Of a stretch of 64,000 nucleotides of DNA, positions 8,538 to 17,699 are shown piece after piece. Source of the DNA: Alphaproteobacteria bacterium (GTDB lineage Bacteria; Pseudomonadota; Alphaproteobacteria; JANQMY01); assembly GCA_028289425.1 (NCBI GenBank), contig JANQPL010000017.1:535287-599286 (forward strand), written 5' to 3'. Within the stretch, counting starts at the first letter, position 1. Every line of letters starts with the position of its first letter. A model generated the notes under the pieces. The model ran no database searches, was not told where the DNA came from, and saw nothing but the letters and a program-made list of their open reading frames with translations. A program made the translations under genes and the position numbers.

Positions 8538-10682
8538 GTGACAGTCAGGGACATTTTGATAGCTTGCTGCGTCTTGTTTGCGTTGTCCGGATGTTCGGAG
8601 TCCGACGACGCCACAACGGATTCGGCTCCGCCCGCCAAATCCGTCGCGACGACGCCGTCGGGTGACGAACATGGCGAGTGGTTGCTTCATGGGCTTTCGG
8701 GCGGCGAACAGCGTTTCTCGCCTCTGGACCAAATCAATGTCTCAACGGTCGATACGCTGGGCCTCGCGTTCGAATATTCAGACTTTGTAGTGCGCGGCAG
8801 CACACGTCGTGGTCCGGAAGCAACGCCCCTAATGGATGATGGGGTTCTTTATTTCACCGGCCCCTGGGATGTGGTTTATGCACTCGACGCGCGGTCGGGC
8901 AGGGAGCTCTGGCTGTACGATCCGGAGGTGGACGGCGCCCGCGCCCGTGTTACCTGTTGCGATGTAGTGAACCGCGGACTGGCCTTGCAGGGGAATGCCG
9001 TTTTTGTCGCGACCACGGACGGTTTTCTGATCGCGCTCGACAAACAGAGCGGAGAGGTGGTCTGGAAGACCGACACGTTCATTGAACGCGACAGTCACCA
9101 CACAATTACAGGTGCTCCCCGATTAGCGGGCGACGTAATTGTCATTGGCAATGGTGGCGCCGAAATGGGCGTGCGCGGTTATGTGACGGCGTTTGACATT
9201 GAAACCGGCGCGTTTCGATGGCGCTTCTTTACGGTACCGGGACCCGGGCCTGACGAAACCGTCGACATTACATTGGCGCGCACGACCTGGAGTGAGCAAA
9301 CGCCTTGGGACCATGGTGGTGGCGGAACCGCCTGGGATTCCATGGTCTACGAAGAAGCGACAGATACCATTTATGTGGGCGTCGGCAACGGCAGCCCCTG
9401 GCCGGGCTGGAAGCGGAGCGAAGGCAAGGTGTACGACAATTTGTACCTGTCTTCGATTGTGGCCCTTGATGCCGAAACGGGCCTTGCCAAATGGCACTAT
9501 CAAACGACCCCTGGAGACAGCTGGGATTACACGGCAACCCAGCACATGATCCTGGCCGATATCGACTGGGAGGGAAAGCGCCGCAAGGTAATCATGCAAG
9601 CACCGAAGAATGGTTTCTTCTATGTGCTTGACCGGGAAACAGGCGAGTTGCTGTCGGCCGAACCCTTTGTCCCCGTTTCATGGGCGAGCCATGTGGATAT
9701 GGAAACTGGGCGGCCCGTTCTGACAGAGAATGCGGATTATTCCCAAGTAGAACGGCTGATCGCCCCAGGGCCTGGCGGTGGACACAATTGGCCGCCCATG
9801 TCCTTCAGCCCACTGACGGGTCTCGTGTACATTCCCACGTTGGAGTTTTCGTCCAGGTATTCCACCTTGGATGATGGTGAGGGGTACCAACCCGGCAGCC
9901 GAAACACGAAAGCGCGATCGGTCATCGGAAACCCGAAAGATACGGATCCTGCGTCGGAACTACCGCCGATCACGCGCAACTCTCACGTATTGGCCTGGGA
10001 TCCCGTCGCTGGGAAGCCGCGATGGAAAAGTGATGCACAGCCATTGGGGGGCGGCGGCATACTGTCTACGGCAGGAAATCTCGTTTTCGGTGCCAGTCTT
10101 GACGGGAACCTGAACATCTTCAACGCCGAAACGGGTGCGCTTCTGCGTGAGATCAAAATCGGCACGGTCGCCTACGCACCCCCGATGACCTATGAGTTGG
10201 ACGGTGAGCAGTACATTGCTTTGCTTGCGGGTGCGGGCGGCGTCGGCATGAGGGCGCACCTCCCGGGCAGCGCTGCGCTCGCCTATGAAAACTACGAAAG
10301 GCTTTTGGTCTTTAAGTTAGGGGGTGGAGACATTCCCTTGCCGCCGGCCTATCAAAAGCTGGAGGAAAACCCGATCCCCGCTGGATTGCCGACGGACGAA
10401 GAAACTTTGGCGCTTGGCGAAAGAAAATACGATCGCTACTGTGTACGCTGTCATCAGAAGCGGAACATTCCAAGCGGGTATCCCAATCTTTGGAACATGT
10501 CTCCGGATACGGATGAACTGTTCGACGAAATCGTCCTGAACGGTGCCTTTGAATATGCCGGTATGGCAGGGTTTAGCGACCTTTTGACGCCGGAAGACAC
10601 GTTAGCGATGCGCGCCTATATCGCCCAAGACAGGCGACAGGTCCAGGAAGGCGCCAAGGCGGAAGATCCGGAAGCCCATTGA
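8538..10682 (+). CDS. PQQ-dependent (quinoprotein) alcohol dehydrogenase with C-terminal cytochrome c domain, lipoprotein
   Basis: A beta-propeller quinoprotein of 714 residues. The N-terminus is a lipoprotein signal with lipobox LSGC (Cys19), so the enzyme is probably tethered in the periplasm. The adjacent cysteines Cys140-Cys141 (VTCCD) match the vicinal disulfide over PQQ in this family, and GDSWDY near 328 matches the active-site region. A heme c site CVRCH lies at 635-639 in a C-terminal cytochrome domain, making it a type II quinohemoprotein layout. GTG 8538 is chosen over GTG 8511 because AAAGGGAG precedes it and the lipoprotein signal starts there. It should oxidise alcohols and pass electrons to cytochrome c. 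No PQQ biosynthesis genes are in the window. Confidence 0.9.
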   Translation: MTVRDILIACCVLFALSGCSESDDATTDSAPPAKSVATTPSGDEHGEWLLHGLSGGEQRFSPLDQINVSTVDTLGLAFEYSDFVVRGSTRRGPEATPLMDDGVLYFTGPWDVVYALDARSGRELWLYDPEVDGARARVTCCDVVNRGLALQGNAVFVATTDGFLIALDKQSGEVVWKTDTFIERDSHHTITGAPRLAGDVIVIGNGGAEMGVRGYVTAFDIETGAFRWRFFTVPGPGPDETVDITLARTTWSEQTPWDHGGGGTAWDSMVYEEATDTIYVGVGNGSPWPGWKRSEGKVYDNLYLSSIVALDAETGLAKWHYQTTPGDSWDYTATQHMILADIDWEGKRRKVIMQAPKNGFFYVLDRETGELLSAEPFVPVSWASHVDMETGRPVLTENADYSQVERLIAPGPGGGHNWPPMSFSPLTGLVYIPTLEFSSRYSTLDDGEGYQPGSRNTKARSVIGNPKDTDPASELPPITRNSHVLAWDPVAGKPRWKSDAQPLGGGGILSTAGNLVFGASLDGNLNIFNAETGALLREIKIGTVAYAPPMTYELDGEQYIALLAGAGGVGMRAHLPGSAALAYENYERLLVFKLGGGDIPLPPAYQKLEENPIPAGLPTDEETLALGERKYDRYCVRCHQKRNIPSGYPNLWNMSPDTDELFDEIVLNGAFEYAGMAGFSDLLTPEDTLAMRAYIAQDRRQVQEGAKAEDPEAH

Positions 10683-10871
10683 TAGTTCAACGATTCAAAT
10701 AATGAGCCTGATTCAATGACTTTGCGGTTTCGAAAACCCGCCAACTAACCGGATTATGAATGGCGCGATTGGTTATAGGCTTGGCACCCTGAGCAAGAGC
10801 CGGACACTGCGATCGCGCGCTAGATTCTTTGCTGCTCACAAAACCCAAAAAGTAGTCAGAGGATCGGCGCG

Positions 10872-11330
10872 TTGGTCACATTCACCCTAAACGGCAAACA
10901 GGTTTCGTTCGACGGCGATCAAGAGATGCCGTTGCTTTGGTACATCCGCGATGAAGCCGAGCTAACCGGCACCAAATTCGGCTGCGGTGTTGCTGCGTGT
11001 GGTGCCTGTACGGTGCATGCAGATGGGGTGCCGATCAGATCCTGTTCGACACCTGTGGCGGCGGTTGAAGGACAAGCGATCAAAACGATTGAGGGACTGT
11101 CAACTGCGTCCGAGAAAGCGGTTCAGAGCGCCTGGCGGGAGTTGGAGGTTGCTCAATGCGGTTACTGCCAATCCGGCCAGATCATGTCTGCCGCCGCATT
11201 GCTCGCCGAAAACCCCGCACCGACCGATAGCGACATCAACGCAGCGATGGATGGCAATCTATGTCGGTGCGCCACCTATCACCGTATACGCGCAGCTATT
11301 CACGAAGCTGCCAAACGGCAGACGGGGTGA
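10872..11330 (+). CDS. Two [2Fe-2S] cluster small subunit of Mo hydroxylase, second copy
   Basis: A 152-residue paralogue of the protein at 3149-3604. Cys38, 43, 46, 58 and Cys96, 99, 131, 133 are all present, so both iron-sulfur sites look intact. The start appears to be TTG at 10872, preceded by AGAGGA; no ATG or GTG fits the conserved VTFTLNGKQ beginning better. The large subunit starts 5 bases after the stop codon, so the pair is an operon. It carries electrons from the molybdenum subunit, possibly to the upstream quinohemoprotein or another cytochrome c. Confidence 0.92.
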   Translation: MVTFTLNGKQVSFDGDQEMPLLWYIRDEAELTGTKFGCGVAACGACTVHADGVPIRSCSTPVAAVEGQAIKTIEGLSTASEKAVQSAWRELEVAQCGYCQSGQIMSAAALLAENPAPTDSDINAAMDGNLCRCATYHRIRAAIHEAAKRQTG

Positions 11331-11335
11331 AGACA

Positions 11336-13510
11336 ATGAACACCACGAATGACGTGACAGCTCAGAATCGCAGGACGTTCCTTAAAGTCACCGGGCTTGG
11401 AACCGCCGGTTTCATGATCGGAATGGGATTGGACGGCTTCAGCACCGCCGCAAGGCCTGCTGACGGCGGAGAAATTATCAAGTCTGTCTATAATCCGTTT
11501 GTTCGCGTGTCTTCCGACGGCACAGTGACCGTTGTGGTGAACAAACTCGATATGGGGCAGGGGATCGTTACGGGCTTTGCAACCATCGTGGCCGAGGAGA
11601 TGGATGCCAATTGGGGGCAGATGGATTGGGAATTCGCGCCCGCAGATGTTGAAACCTACAAGGATTCGACAGGCGTTCAGGCGACGGGTGGTTCGCGCTC
11701 GATCCGATTGGAATGGGATCGGTTGCGTCAAATGGCGGCCAGCGCGAGATACATGCTGGTGCAAGCGGCAGCGGAGGCGTGGGCCGTCCCCGCATCAGAG
11801 ATTTCAGTATCGGACGGCGAACTGTCTCATCCCTCCGGCAAAAAGGGGCGTTTCGGCGACTTTGCGGTCGCGGCATCAAAGATCGAGCCGCCGGCGCAGC
11901 CTATGCTCAAGAAACTTGCGGACTACAAACTGATCGGTACGCGGCTGAAGCGTCTGGATACGGATGAAAAGACGGACGGGACAGCCACGTACACCATCGA
12001 TGTGGCGCTGCCGGGCATGCTGCATGCCGCCATTGCCCATTCGCCGAAGTTCGGCGGCAAAGTGATGTCATTCGATGATAGCGCCGCCCGAAAGATCTCT
12101 GGTGTTGAAGATGTGGTCCAGATCGCGTCCGGCGTGGCCGTTGTTGCAGACAGATATTATGTGGCGAGGAAGGCTGTCGAGGCGCTCGAGATCGAATGGG
12201 ATTTCAGTGAGGCAGAAACGCGCAGTACCGATCAGATGTTCGCCGACTTCAGGGTGATGACGAACGGACCGGGTACCGTCGCGCGCAATGATGGCAACGT
12301 GGATGCGGCTTTTGCGCAAGCCGCCAAAATTGTCGAAGCGGAATACGAGTTGCCCTTCCTGGCGCACGCAGCCCTCGAGCCGATGAATGCGATCGTCGAT
12401 CTGCGTGAAGACGAGTGCCACATCTGGACCGGCTCGCAAGCGCCCCAAGGGGATCAGCTGTACACCGCTCAAATTGTGGGTTTGCCCCTGGAGAAAGTGC
12501 ATGTGCATACATTGTACGCAGGCGGAAGTTTCGGGCGGCGTGTCACCATCACCGGCGACTACAACAAAGATGCCGCCATGGTGGCGAAGGCGATTGGCGG
12601 CCGTGCGCCCGTAAAGCTGCAATGGGCCCGCGAAAACGACATGAAGGGCGGTAAATACCGCTCGATGACCTATGTCAAAATGCGTGGTGGGCTTGATCAG
12701 AATGGCAATATGATCGCGTGGCACACGGTGCTTGTGACGCCCGCCTATGCAAAGGGCACGCCCTTCGAAAGCCGCTTCATTCATGACGGGATCGATCATC
12801 CGACGGTGGAGGGCGCGGACATCAACCCCTACGAAGTGCCGAACCTAAAGCTTGAAACGCACGATCCGGAAATGGGCGTGACCATGTCTCATTGGCGGTC
12901 GGTGGGTCACAGCCAGAATGGTTTCACCATGGAGGTCTTCATGGATGAAATGGCACTTGCCGCGGGGCAAGATCCTGTCGCGTTTCGGCGACGGCTTCTT
13001 GCCGACCACCCCCGCCATCTAGCCGTTTTGGACATAGCGGTGACGGAAGCGGGACCGGCGCCAACCGGCAAAGGCAAAGGGCGCGGCGTTGCGATGCATG
13101 AGTCGTTTCATTCCTATGTCGCCGAGGTCGCAGACGTGACGTTGAAGGATGACGGCAGCTATTCCGTCGACAAAGTCGTGTGCGCGGTCGATTGCGGCTT
13201 GGCGATCAATCCGGACAACGTGATCGCGCAGATGGAAGGCTCTATCGCCATGGGACTCGGTGCTGCCATGCGCGAAGAGATCACTCTAACCGACGGCGAA
13301 GTCGATCAGTCCAACTTCTACGACTATTTCCCCATGCGGATGAGTGACGTGCCGGATATTCAGGTTCACATCATTCCGTCTGCGGAAGCACCCACCGGCG
13401 TGGGTGAACCGGGTCTGCCGCCCATCGCACCGGCGGTGGTCAATGCCCTGCGCGCAGCCGGTGCTAAACCGATCCGGAAGTTACCGATTGGCGACCGTGT
13501 TGAGGTGTGA
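11336..13510 (+). CDS. Molybdopterin-binding subunit of Mo hydroxylase, second copy
   Basis: An IorB-like catalytic subunit of 724 residues. A twin-arginine-type signal is clear: Arg12-Arg13 in NRRTFLKVTG followed by a Gly-rich hydrophobic stretch. HAALEP and GGSFGRR (near residue 400) match the cofactor loops; the first copy has GGGFGRR, so one glycine is a serine here. The catalytic Glu lies in GVGEPGLPP near 690. The ATG at 11336 is chosen over the upstream in-frame ATG at 11261 because it follows GGGGTGAAGAC and begins the Tat signal. It pairs with the iron-sulfur subunit just upstream. It is diverged from the copy at 908-3136, so the two probably act on different substrates. Confidence 0.92.
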   Translation: MNTTNDVTAQNRRTFLKVTGLGTAGFMIGMGLDGFSTAARPADGGEIIKSVYNPFVRVSSDGTVTVVVNKLDMGQGIVTGFATIVAEEMDANWGQMDWEFAPADVETYKDSTGVQATGGSRSIRLEWDRLRQMAASARYMLVQAAAEAWAVPASEISVSDGELSHPSGKKGRFGDFAVAASKIEPPAQPMLKKLADYKLIGTRLKRLDTDEKTDGTATYTIDVALPGMLHAAIAHSPKFGGKVMSFDDSAARKISGVEDVVQIASGVAVVADRYYVARKAVEALEIEWDFSEAETRSTDQMFADFRVMTNGPGTVARNDGNVDAAFAQAAKIVEAEYELPFLAHAALEPMNAIVDLREDECHIWTGSQAPQGDQLYTAQIVGLPLEKVHVHTLYAGGSFGRRVTITGDYNKDAAMVAKAIGGRAPVKLQWARENDMKGGKYRSMTYVKMRGGLDQNGNMIAWHTVLVTPAYAKGTPFESRFIHDGIDHPTVEGADINPYEVPNLKLETHDPEMGVTMSHWRSVGHSQNGFTMEVFMDEMALAAGQDPVAFRRRLLADHPRHLAVLDIAVTEAGPAPTGKGKGRGVAMHESFHSYVAEVADVTLKDDGSYSVDKVVCAVDCGLAINPDNVIAQMEGSIAMGLGAAMREEITLTDGEVDQSNFYDYFPMRMSDVPDIQVHIIPSAEAPTGVGEPGLPPIAPAVVNALRAAGAKPIRKLPIGDRVEV

Positions 13511-13565
13511 TGACACGCCGAACCTCTGCGCAGAGGAAGGGATGTATGGGTGTAGTGGCGGGACG

Positions 13566-14621
13566 ATGAAGAACGGGCGATGGAAGTCGATCAGATGGTG
13601 GGTGGCTATTCTGGTCGGCGCGGGGGTGATTGGGTCAGGTGGCGTAACGGCGGAAGATGCGCCGAATTCTGATTTTCGGCGGCTTCCGGCACCGACCACA
13701 ATCACCCCTGAAGCGCAGGCCGTTTTGGACGCGCCCTACGACATTCAGTTCGCCACCACCATCCCGCACAGCGTTGCGGAATGGAAAGCACTTCAATCCC
13801 GGCAAGATGCGCAGATGGCATCGAGAGCGGAAGGATTGGCCGCATCACTCCCGCTTACAGTCGAAGAAACAAAAATTGGCGGCGTTACCGTTCGCATCGT
13901 CACACCAAATGCTCTGGAAGAAACCAAGGCGTCGAAAGCTTTGTTAAACGTTCATGGTGGTGCCTACGCATTCAATGCCGGAATGGCCGGATTGGCGAGC
14001 CCACTACTCGTGGCAAGCCACGGCGGCTATCGCGTATATGCAGTCGACTATCGCATGCCGCCGGATCATCCGTTTCCCGCGGCCCTCGAAGATACCGTTG
14101 CAGTGTACACAGAGCTTCTGGAAACGTATCGCCCATCGGACATTGCCATATATGGAACGTCCGCCGGAGGTGGATTGGCCGCCGCAACAACGCTTGCGAT
14201 CCGTGATCGTGGATTGCCGTTGCCGGCAGCAATTGCCATGAACACGCCATGGTCCGATCTGACAAAAAGTGGCGACAGCTACGTCACGTTGGAAGGGCTG
14301 GATCCGGCACTGATCACCTATGACGGTGTTTTAGGTGCGGCCGCCATGATGTATGCGGGCGGGGAAGATATGAAGAACCCGCTTATCTCCCCTATCTACG
14401 CCGACTATACAAAAGGATTTCCCCCCTCGATCTTGATTACCGGCACGCGAGATCTTTTCTTAAGTAACACGGTGCGACTTCATCGTGAGCTCAGAGACGC
14501 CGGCGCTGAGACCGAACTGCTTGTGTTTGAAGGCATGTGGCACGGCTTTTTCGGCGTCCCAGAAATGTATGTAGCCGTGGATGATTTCGTGGCGTTTTTC
14601 GACAAGCATCTAGTCGAGTAA
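13566..14621 (+). CDS. Secreted alpha/beta hydrolase (HSL/GDXG type esterase)
   Basis: A 351-residue alpha/beta hydrolase with an N-terminal signal peptide (basic KNGRWKSIRWW then a hydrophobic stretch ending near TAEDA), so it is likely periplasmic. The oxyanion motif HGG (LLNVHGGAYAF) and the nucleophile elbow GTSAGGG identify the hormone-sensitive-lipase-like group. A His near the C-terminus (MWHGFFG) completes the triad. Two starts are possible: ATG 13542, which sits very close to GAGGAAGG, and ATG 13566, used here because it begins the signal peptide. It follows the second molybdenum hydroxylase pair by 55 bases and may be in its operon. It likely hydrolyses an ester or lactone. Confidence 0.85.
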   Translation: MKNGRWKSIRWWVAILVGAGVIGSGGVTAEDAPNSDFRRLPAPTTITPEAQAVLDAPYDIQFATTIPHSVAEWKALQSRQDAQMASRAEGLAASLPLTVEETKIGGVTVRIVTPNALEETKASKALLNVHGGAYAFNAGMAGLASPLLVASHGGYRVYAVDYRMPPDHPFPAALEDTVAVYTELLETYRPSDIAIYGTSAGGGLAAATTLAIRDRGLPLPAAIAMNTPWSDLTKSGDSYVTLEGLDPALITYDGVLGAAAMMYAGGEDMKNPLISPIYADYTKGFPPSILITGTRDLFLSNTVRLHRELRDAGAETELLVFEGMWHGFFGVPEMYVAVDDFVAFFDKHLVE

Positions 14622-14644
14622 CAGCGAAAGGATCGAGGCGTTTA

Positions 14645-15586
14645 TTACCCGGCCGTGGCAATACTTCTTTTGGCGTCCTGGTACTCCGCGATGATCCGAT
14701 CGCACAGGTCCGCCGCCGATTCGACTGCCTTGATCATGCCGATGCCTTGGCCGGCGGACTTGATCTTGGAATAGCGCGCTTTGGCGGCCGTTGCTTTCAC
14801 GGTTGTGCCGGGTTTCATGGCCAACAACGCGTCCGGGTCGATGCCTTCTTCGATAAGCGTGGGGCGTACCCAGTTTTGGGGCGCGCCGCTGAGTGCGGTG
14901 GTAAACAAAATGTCTTTTGCCGAACAGCCGATCATCATTTGCTGGGTGTAATCATCCGAAAGGCTTTCCTTGGTCGCGATGAAGCGCGTGCCGATATAGG
15001 CAAGGCTGGCCCCCATGGCTTCGGCCGCAAAGACATCGCGCCCGGTGCTCATGCCGCCGGCAAGAATGATGGGCTTGTCGGTCACGTCTCGGATTTCATT
15101 GAGTAAAGCGAAGGGATTGATGGTGCCGGTCTTTCCGCCTGCACCGCTTGCCACCGCAATGAGTGCATCGGCGCCCGCCTCCGCCGCTTTTTCCGCATGT
15201 CGGGCCGACGCCACATCATGAAACACCAGACCCCCATAGTCGTGGATTCGGCTGAACACATCCTTGGGCGCCCCCTTGGAGGTGAGGATGATGGGGATCT
15301 TGCGTTCAATACACAGAGCGAGATCGCCCTCCAGCCGTTCATTTGTACCGTGAACAACCAAATTGACCGCCCACGGCCCAGGGTTTTCCAGCTCCGCAAG
15401 GCCCGCTGCCATCTCGTCGAGCCATTGGACGAAGCCCTCTCTGGTTCGCGTGGAGTGGGCGGGGAATCCGCCCATTACGCCGCGGGAACAAGCGGCCAAG
15501 GTGAGAGCGGGGTTGGACACAAGGAACATAGGCGCCACACAAAGGGGCGCTTTCATGCTTCCGCCAAATGTGAAGTCGACACTCAT
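14645..15586 (-). CDS. Nitronate monooxygenase / 2-nitropropane dioxygenase family protein
   Basis: A 313-residue TIM-barrel flavoprotein. APMFLVSNPALTLA at the N-terminus and the FMN phosphate-binding segment IILAGGMSTGRDV followed by YIGTRFIATKES are the family hallmarks. These enzymes oxidise alkyl nitronates or, in other branches, act as enoyl reductases. It is convergent with the esterase and divergent from the MaoC operon, with 172 bases between the starts. The nearby nitroreductase makes nitro-compound metabolism possible but not shown. Confidence 0.88.
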   Translation of the reverse strand: MSVDFTFGGSMKAPLCVAPMFLVSNPALTLAACSRGVMGGFPAHSTRTREGFVQWLDEMAAGLAELENPGPWAVNLVVHGTNERLEGDLALCIERKIPIILTSKGAPKDVFSRIHDYGGLVFHDVASARHAEKAAEAGADALIAVASGAGGKTGTINPFALLNEIRDVTDKPIILAGGMSTGRDVFAAEAMGASLAYIGTRFIATKESLSDDYTQQMMIGCSAKDILFTTALSGAPQNWVRPTLIEEGIDPDALLAMKPGTTVKATAAKARYSKIKSAGQGIGMIKAVESAADLCDRIIAEYQDAKRSIATAG

Positions 15587-15758
15587 GGATATCTTTACTC
15601 TGATATTCGCATCTCACGTGACAGTGCCATTTTCCGCCCCTCTTGTAGAGGTTGCCGAATTTTCTAACGCATATGTGATCTTGTCGGGTGTTCGCTCCAG
15701 AGGCCGTTTTGAGATGCAATAATCGCGGCGATCACTCAACTTTTTTGGGAGTCAATCA

Positions 15759-16283
15759 ATGGCCATTGATGTCAATGAGCTGAAGGCCAGCGCCACCTAT
15801 CGGCCGCGGGGAAGGCTTTACGAAGAGTTTGACGTGGGGGAGACGATCTACCATCACTGGGGGCGGACGATTACGGAATCTGACACTATCGAGTTCACCC
15901 ATCTCACCTTGTCCTACAACCCGCTTTATTTCAATCGGGAGTATGCCAAGGCGCTCGGCCATCCGGACATCGTTGTCAATCCGCAACTCGTCTTCAATGT
16001 GATCCTTGGACTGACGGTTGAGGATTGTTCGGAAGGCATCGCCGGCCCGTTTTTGGGCGTCTACGAACTGACCTATCATCAGCCGGTTTACCCTGGCGAT
16101 ACGCTCACGGCGCAGTCTGTCACGCTGGAAAAACGCCTTTCCGAAAAAGATCCCAACAAAGGCATCGTCACTTGGCATTCGGAGGGGTTCAATCAGAAGG
16201 GCGAGCGGGTGCTCGACTTTAAGCGCAGCAATCTTTCCGACTTCAAGGCAGCCAAGCGCATGCGCGAAGGAGGGGACCGATGA
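15759..16283 (+). CDS. MaoC-like hot-dog dehydratase, first of an adjacent pair
   Basis: A 174-residue single hot-dog domain of the MaoC/(R)-specific enoyl-CoA hydratase type. The family pattern is visible in GRLYEEFDVGETIYHHWGRTI followed by the substrate-site helix region FTHLTLSYNPLYFN and the later YPGDTLTAQS. It overlaps the next MaoC gene by 4 bases (ATGA), so the two are translationally coupled. Together they sum to about 334 residues, close to the length of the double-domain mesaconyl-CoA hydratase, which suggests a split, heteromeric hydratase. The next gene encodes a malyl/citramalyl-CoA-lyase-like protein. Confidence 0.88.
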   Translation: MAIDVNELKASATYRPRGRLYEEFDVGETIYHHWGRTITESDTIEFTHLTLSYNPLYFNREYAKALGHPDIVVNPQLVFNVILGLTVEDCSEGIAGPFLGVYELTYHQPVYPGDTLTAQSVTLEKRLSEKDPNKGIVTWHSEGFNQKGERVLDFKRSNLSDFKAAKRMREGGDR

Positions 16284-16762
16284 GCAAACTCGCAAACCTC
16301 ACCAGCAGCGATACCTATTTCGAAGATTTCGAAGTGGGACAAACGATCCGGCACGCGCGCGGCAAGACAATCACCAATCTTGAGAACGTGAATTTCACCA
16401 ATATGGTGATGAACACGGCGCAAGGACACTTCAACGAACACATGATGTCCAAAACGCCGCTGGGGTCCGTCATTTCCTATGGCGGCGTGAACTTTTCCAT
16501 CGTCTTGGGCCTTGCTTCTCAGGACACCATCGAAAATGCGCTTGCCGAAATTGGCCTTGATCAAATTCGTCTGGCGTTCCCTGTCGTGCACGGCGACACG
16601 CTGTTTGCCTATAGCCGCGTGTTGGAAAAGCGGGACGCGGACCGGGAAGATGCGGGCATCGTGGTGTTTCAGCATTGGGGGCTCAACCAAGATGACAAAT
16701 TGGTGGCCGAACTTCAGCGCACGGCGTTGATCAAGCGTAGAAGCCACTGGGCAGATAAGTAG
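16280..16762 (+). CDS. MaoC-like hot-dog dehydratase, second of an adjacent pair
   Basis: A 160-residue MaoC-like protein. DTYFEDFEVGQTIRHARGKT starts the hot-dog fold, and the NTAQGHFNEH segment is in the position of the catalytic Asn/His region. VHGDTLFAYS corresponds to the conserved strand. It overlaps the upstream MaoC gene by 4 bases and is followed after 11 bases by the lyase gene. In double hot-dog hydratases one half is catalytic and the other structural; here the second protein has the NxxxxHxN-like pattern and may be the catalytic half, while the first lacks a clear copy. Confidence 0.88.
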   Translation: MSKLANLTSSDTYFEDFEVGQTIRHARGKTITNLENVNFTNMVMNTAQGHFNEHMMSKTPLGSVISYGGVNFSIVLGLASQDTIENALAEIGLDQIRLAFPVVHGDTLFAYSRVLEKRDADREDAGIVVFQHWGLNQDDKLVAELQRTALIKRRSHWADK

Positions 16763-16773
16763 GAAAAAGACAA

Positions 16774-17691
16774 ATGGCGAAATCGAATAAACCCATGCGC
16801 CTGCGGCGTTCTCAATTAGCCGTGCCGGGTGTGAGTGAAAAAATGTTGACCAAAGCCGCTGCATCAAATGCGGATCACGTCTTTTGCGACCTTGAGGACG
16901 CCGTTGCTCCTTCCGCCAAAGCGGGGGCACGACAAACCATTATCGAAGCGCTTAATCAGCTCGATTGGGGCAAGACGGTGCGCTGTGTCCGCGTCAACGA
17001 CACGACCACCCAATGGTGCCACAAGGACATCATTACTGTCGTGGAAGGCGCCGGCGAAAACCTGGATACGATCATGCTCGCGAAACCCTTTACCGTTTCC
17101 GACGTATTGTTCGTGGACAAACTGCTCGATCAGCTTGAGCAAGGCCTTGGACTTCAAAAGAAGATCGGCCTGGAAGTGCTCATCGAAGAAGTGGAGGCCA
17201 TGCACAATGTGTGGGACATCGCCCATAGTTGCGAGCGGCTGGAGTGCTTGATCTTCGGTATGGGGGATTATGCAGCATCCCAGGGCATGAGCGTCAAAAA
17301 CATCGGCGTTGCCGGAGGGTATCCCGGCGATGTGTTCCATCATCCGCGCTACCAGCTCACGATCGCAGCACGTGCGGCGGGGATCGATGCAGTGGACGGT
17401 CCCTTCGGCAATTTCAAAGACACCGAACGCTATGTCGAGGAATGCGGCAGGGCCCTGACCATCGGCATGGTGGGCAAATGGGCGATCCATCCCTCACAAA
17501 TCGAGCCGGCGTTGGAAGTGTTCTCTCCAACTCAGAAGGAAGTGGATTTCGCGCGGGAGATTATCGACGTCTACCGTAAGGCGGAAGCCGAGGGTATCGG
17601 ATCGGTCGGCCACAAGGGCACCATGGTGGATGCGGCGTCGGCACGATTTTTTCAGAACACGGTCGATCGTGCCGACCTGATCGGAATGTGA
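16774..17691 (+). CDS. CoA ester lyase of the HpcH/HpaI-CitE family (malyl/beta-methylmalyl/citramalyl-CoA lyase-like)
   Basis: A 305-residue TIM-barrel lyase. RRSQLAVPGVSEKML at the start and CDLEDAVAP carry the magnesium and substrate residues of the CitE-like group; LEVLIEEVEAM supplies the catalytic metal ligand Glu. FGMGDYAAS and MVGKWAIHPSQIE are the later family signatures. The pattern is closest to the Mcl1-type malyl-CoA/beta-methylmalyl-CoA lyases known to me. Placed after two MaoC hydratases, it would cleave the hydrated CoA thioester to acetyl- or propionyl-CoA plus an oxoacid. The acyl-CoA dehydrogenase gene follows within 10 bases. Confidence 0.88.
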   Translation: MAKSNKPMRLRRSQLAVPGVSEKMLTKAAASNADHVFCDLEDAVAPSAKAGARQTIIEALNQLDWGKTVRCVRVNDTTTQWCHKDIITVVEGAGENLDTIMLAKPFTVSDVLFVDKLLDQLEQGLGLQKKIGLEVLIEEVEAMHNVWDIAHSCERLECLIFGMGDYAASQGMSVKNIGVAGGYPGDVFHHPRYQLTIAARAAGIDAVDGPFGNFKDTERYVEECGRALTIGMVGKWAIHPSQIEPALEVFSPTQKEVDFAREIIDVYRKAEAEGIGSVGHKGTMVDAASARFFQNTVDRADLIGM

Positions 17692-17699
17692 GGTGGCCC

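Noticed and set aside
16193..16930. A 245-codon open frame antisense across the MaoC and lyase genes
   Set aside because: It crosses two clearly coding genes on the other strand and reads as unstructured His/Arg-rich sequence.
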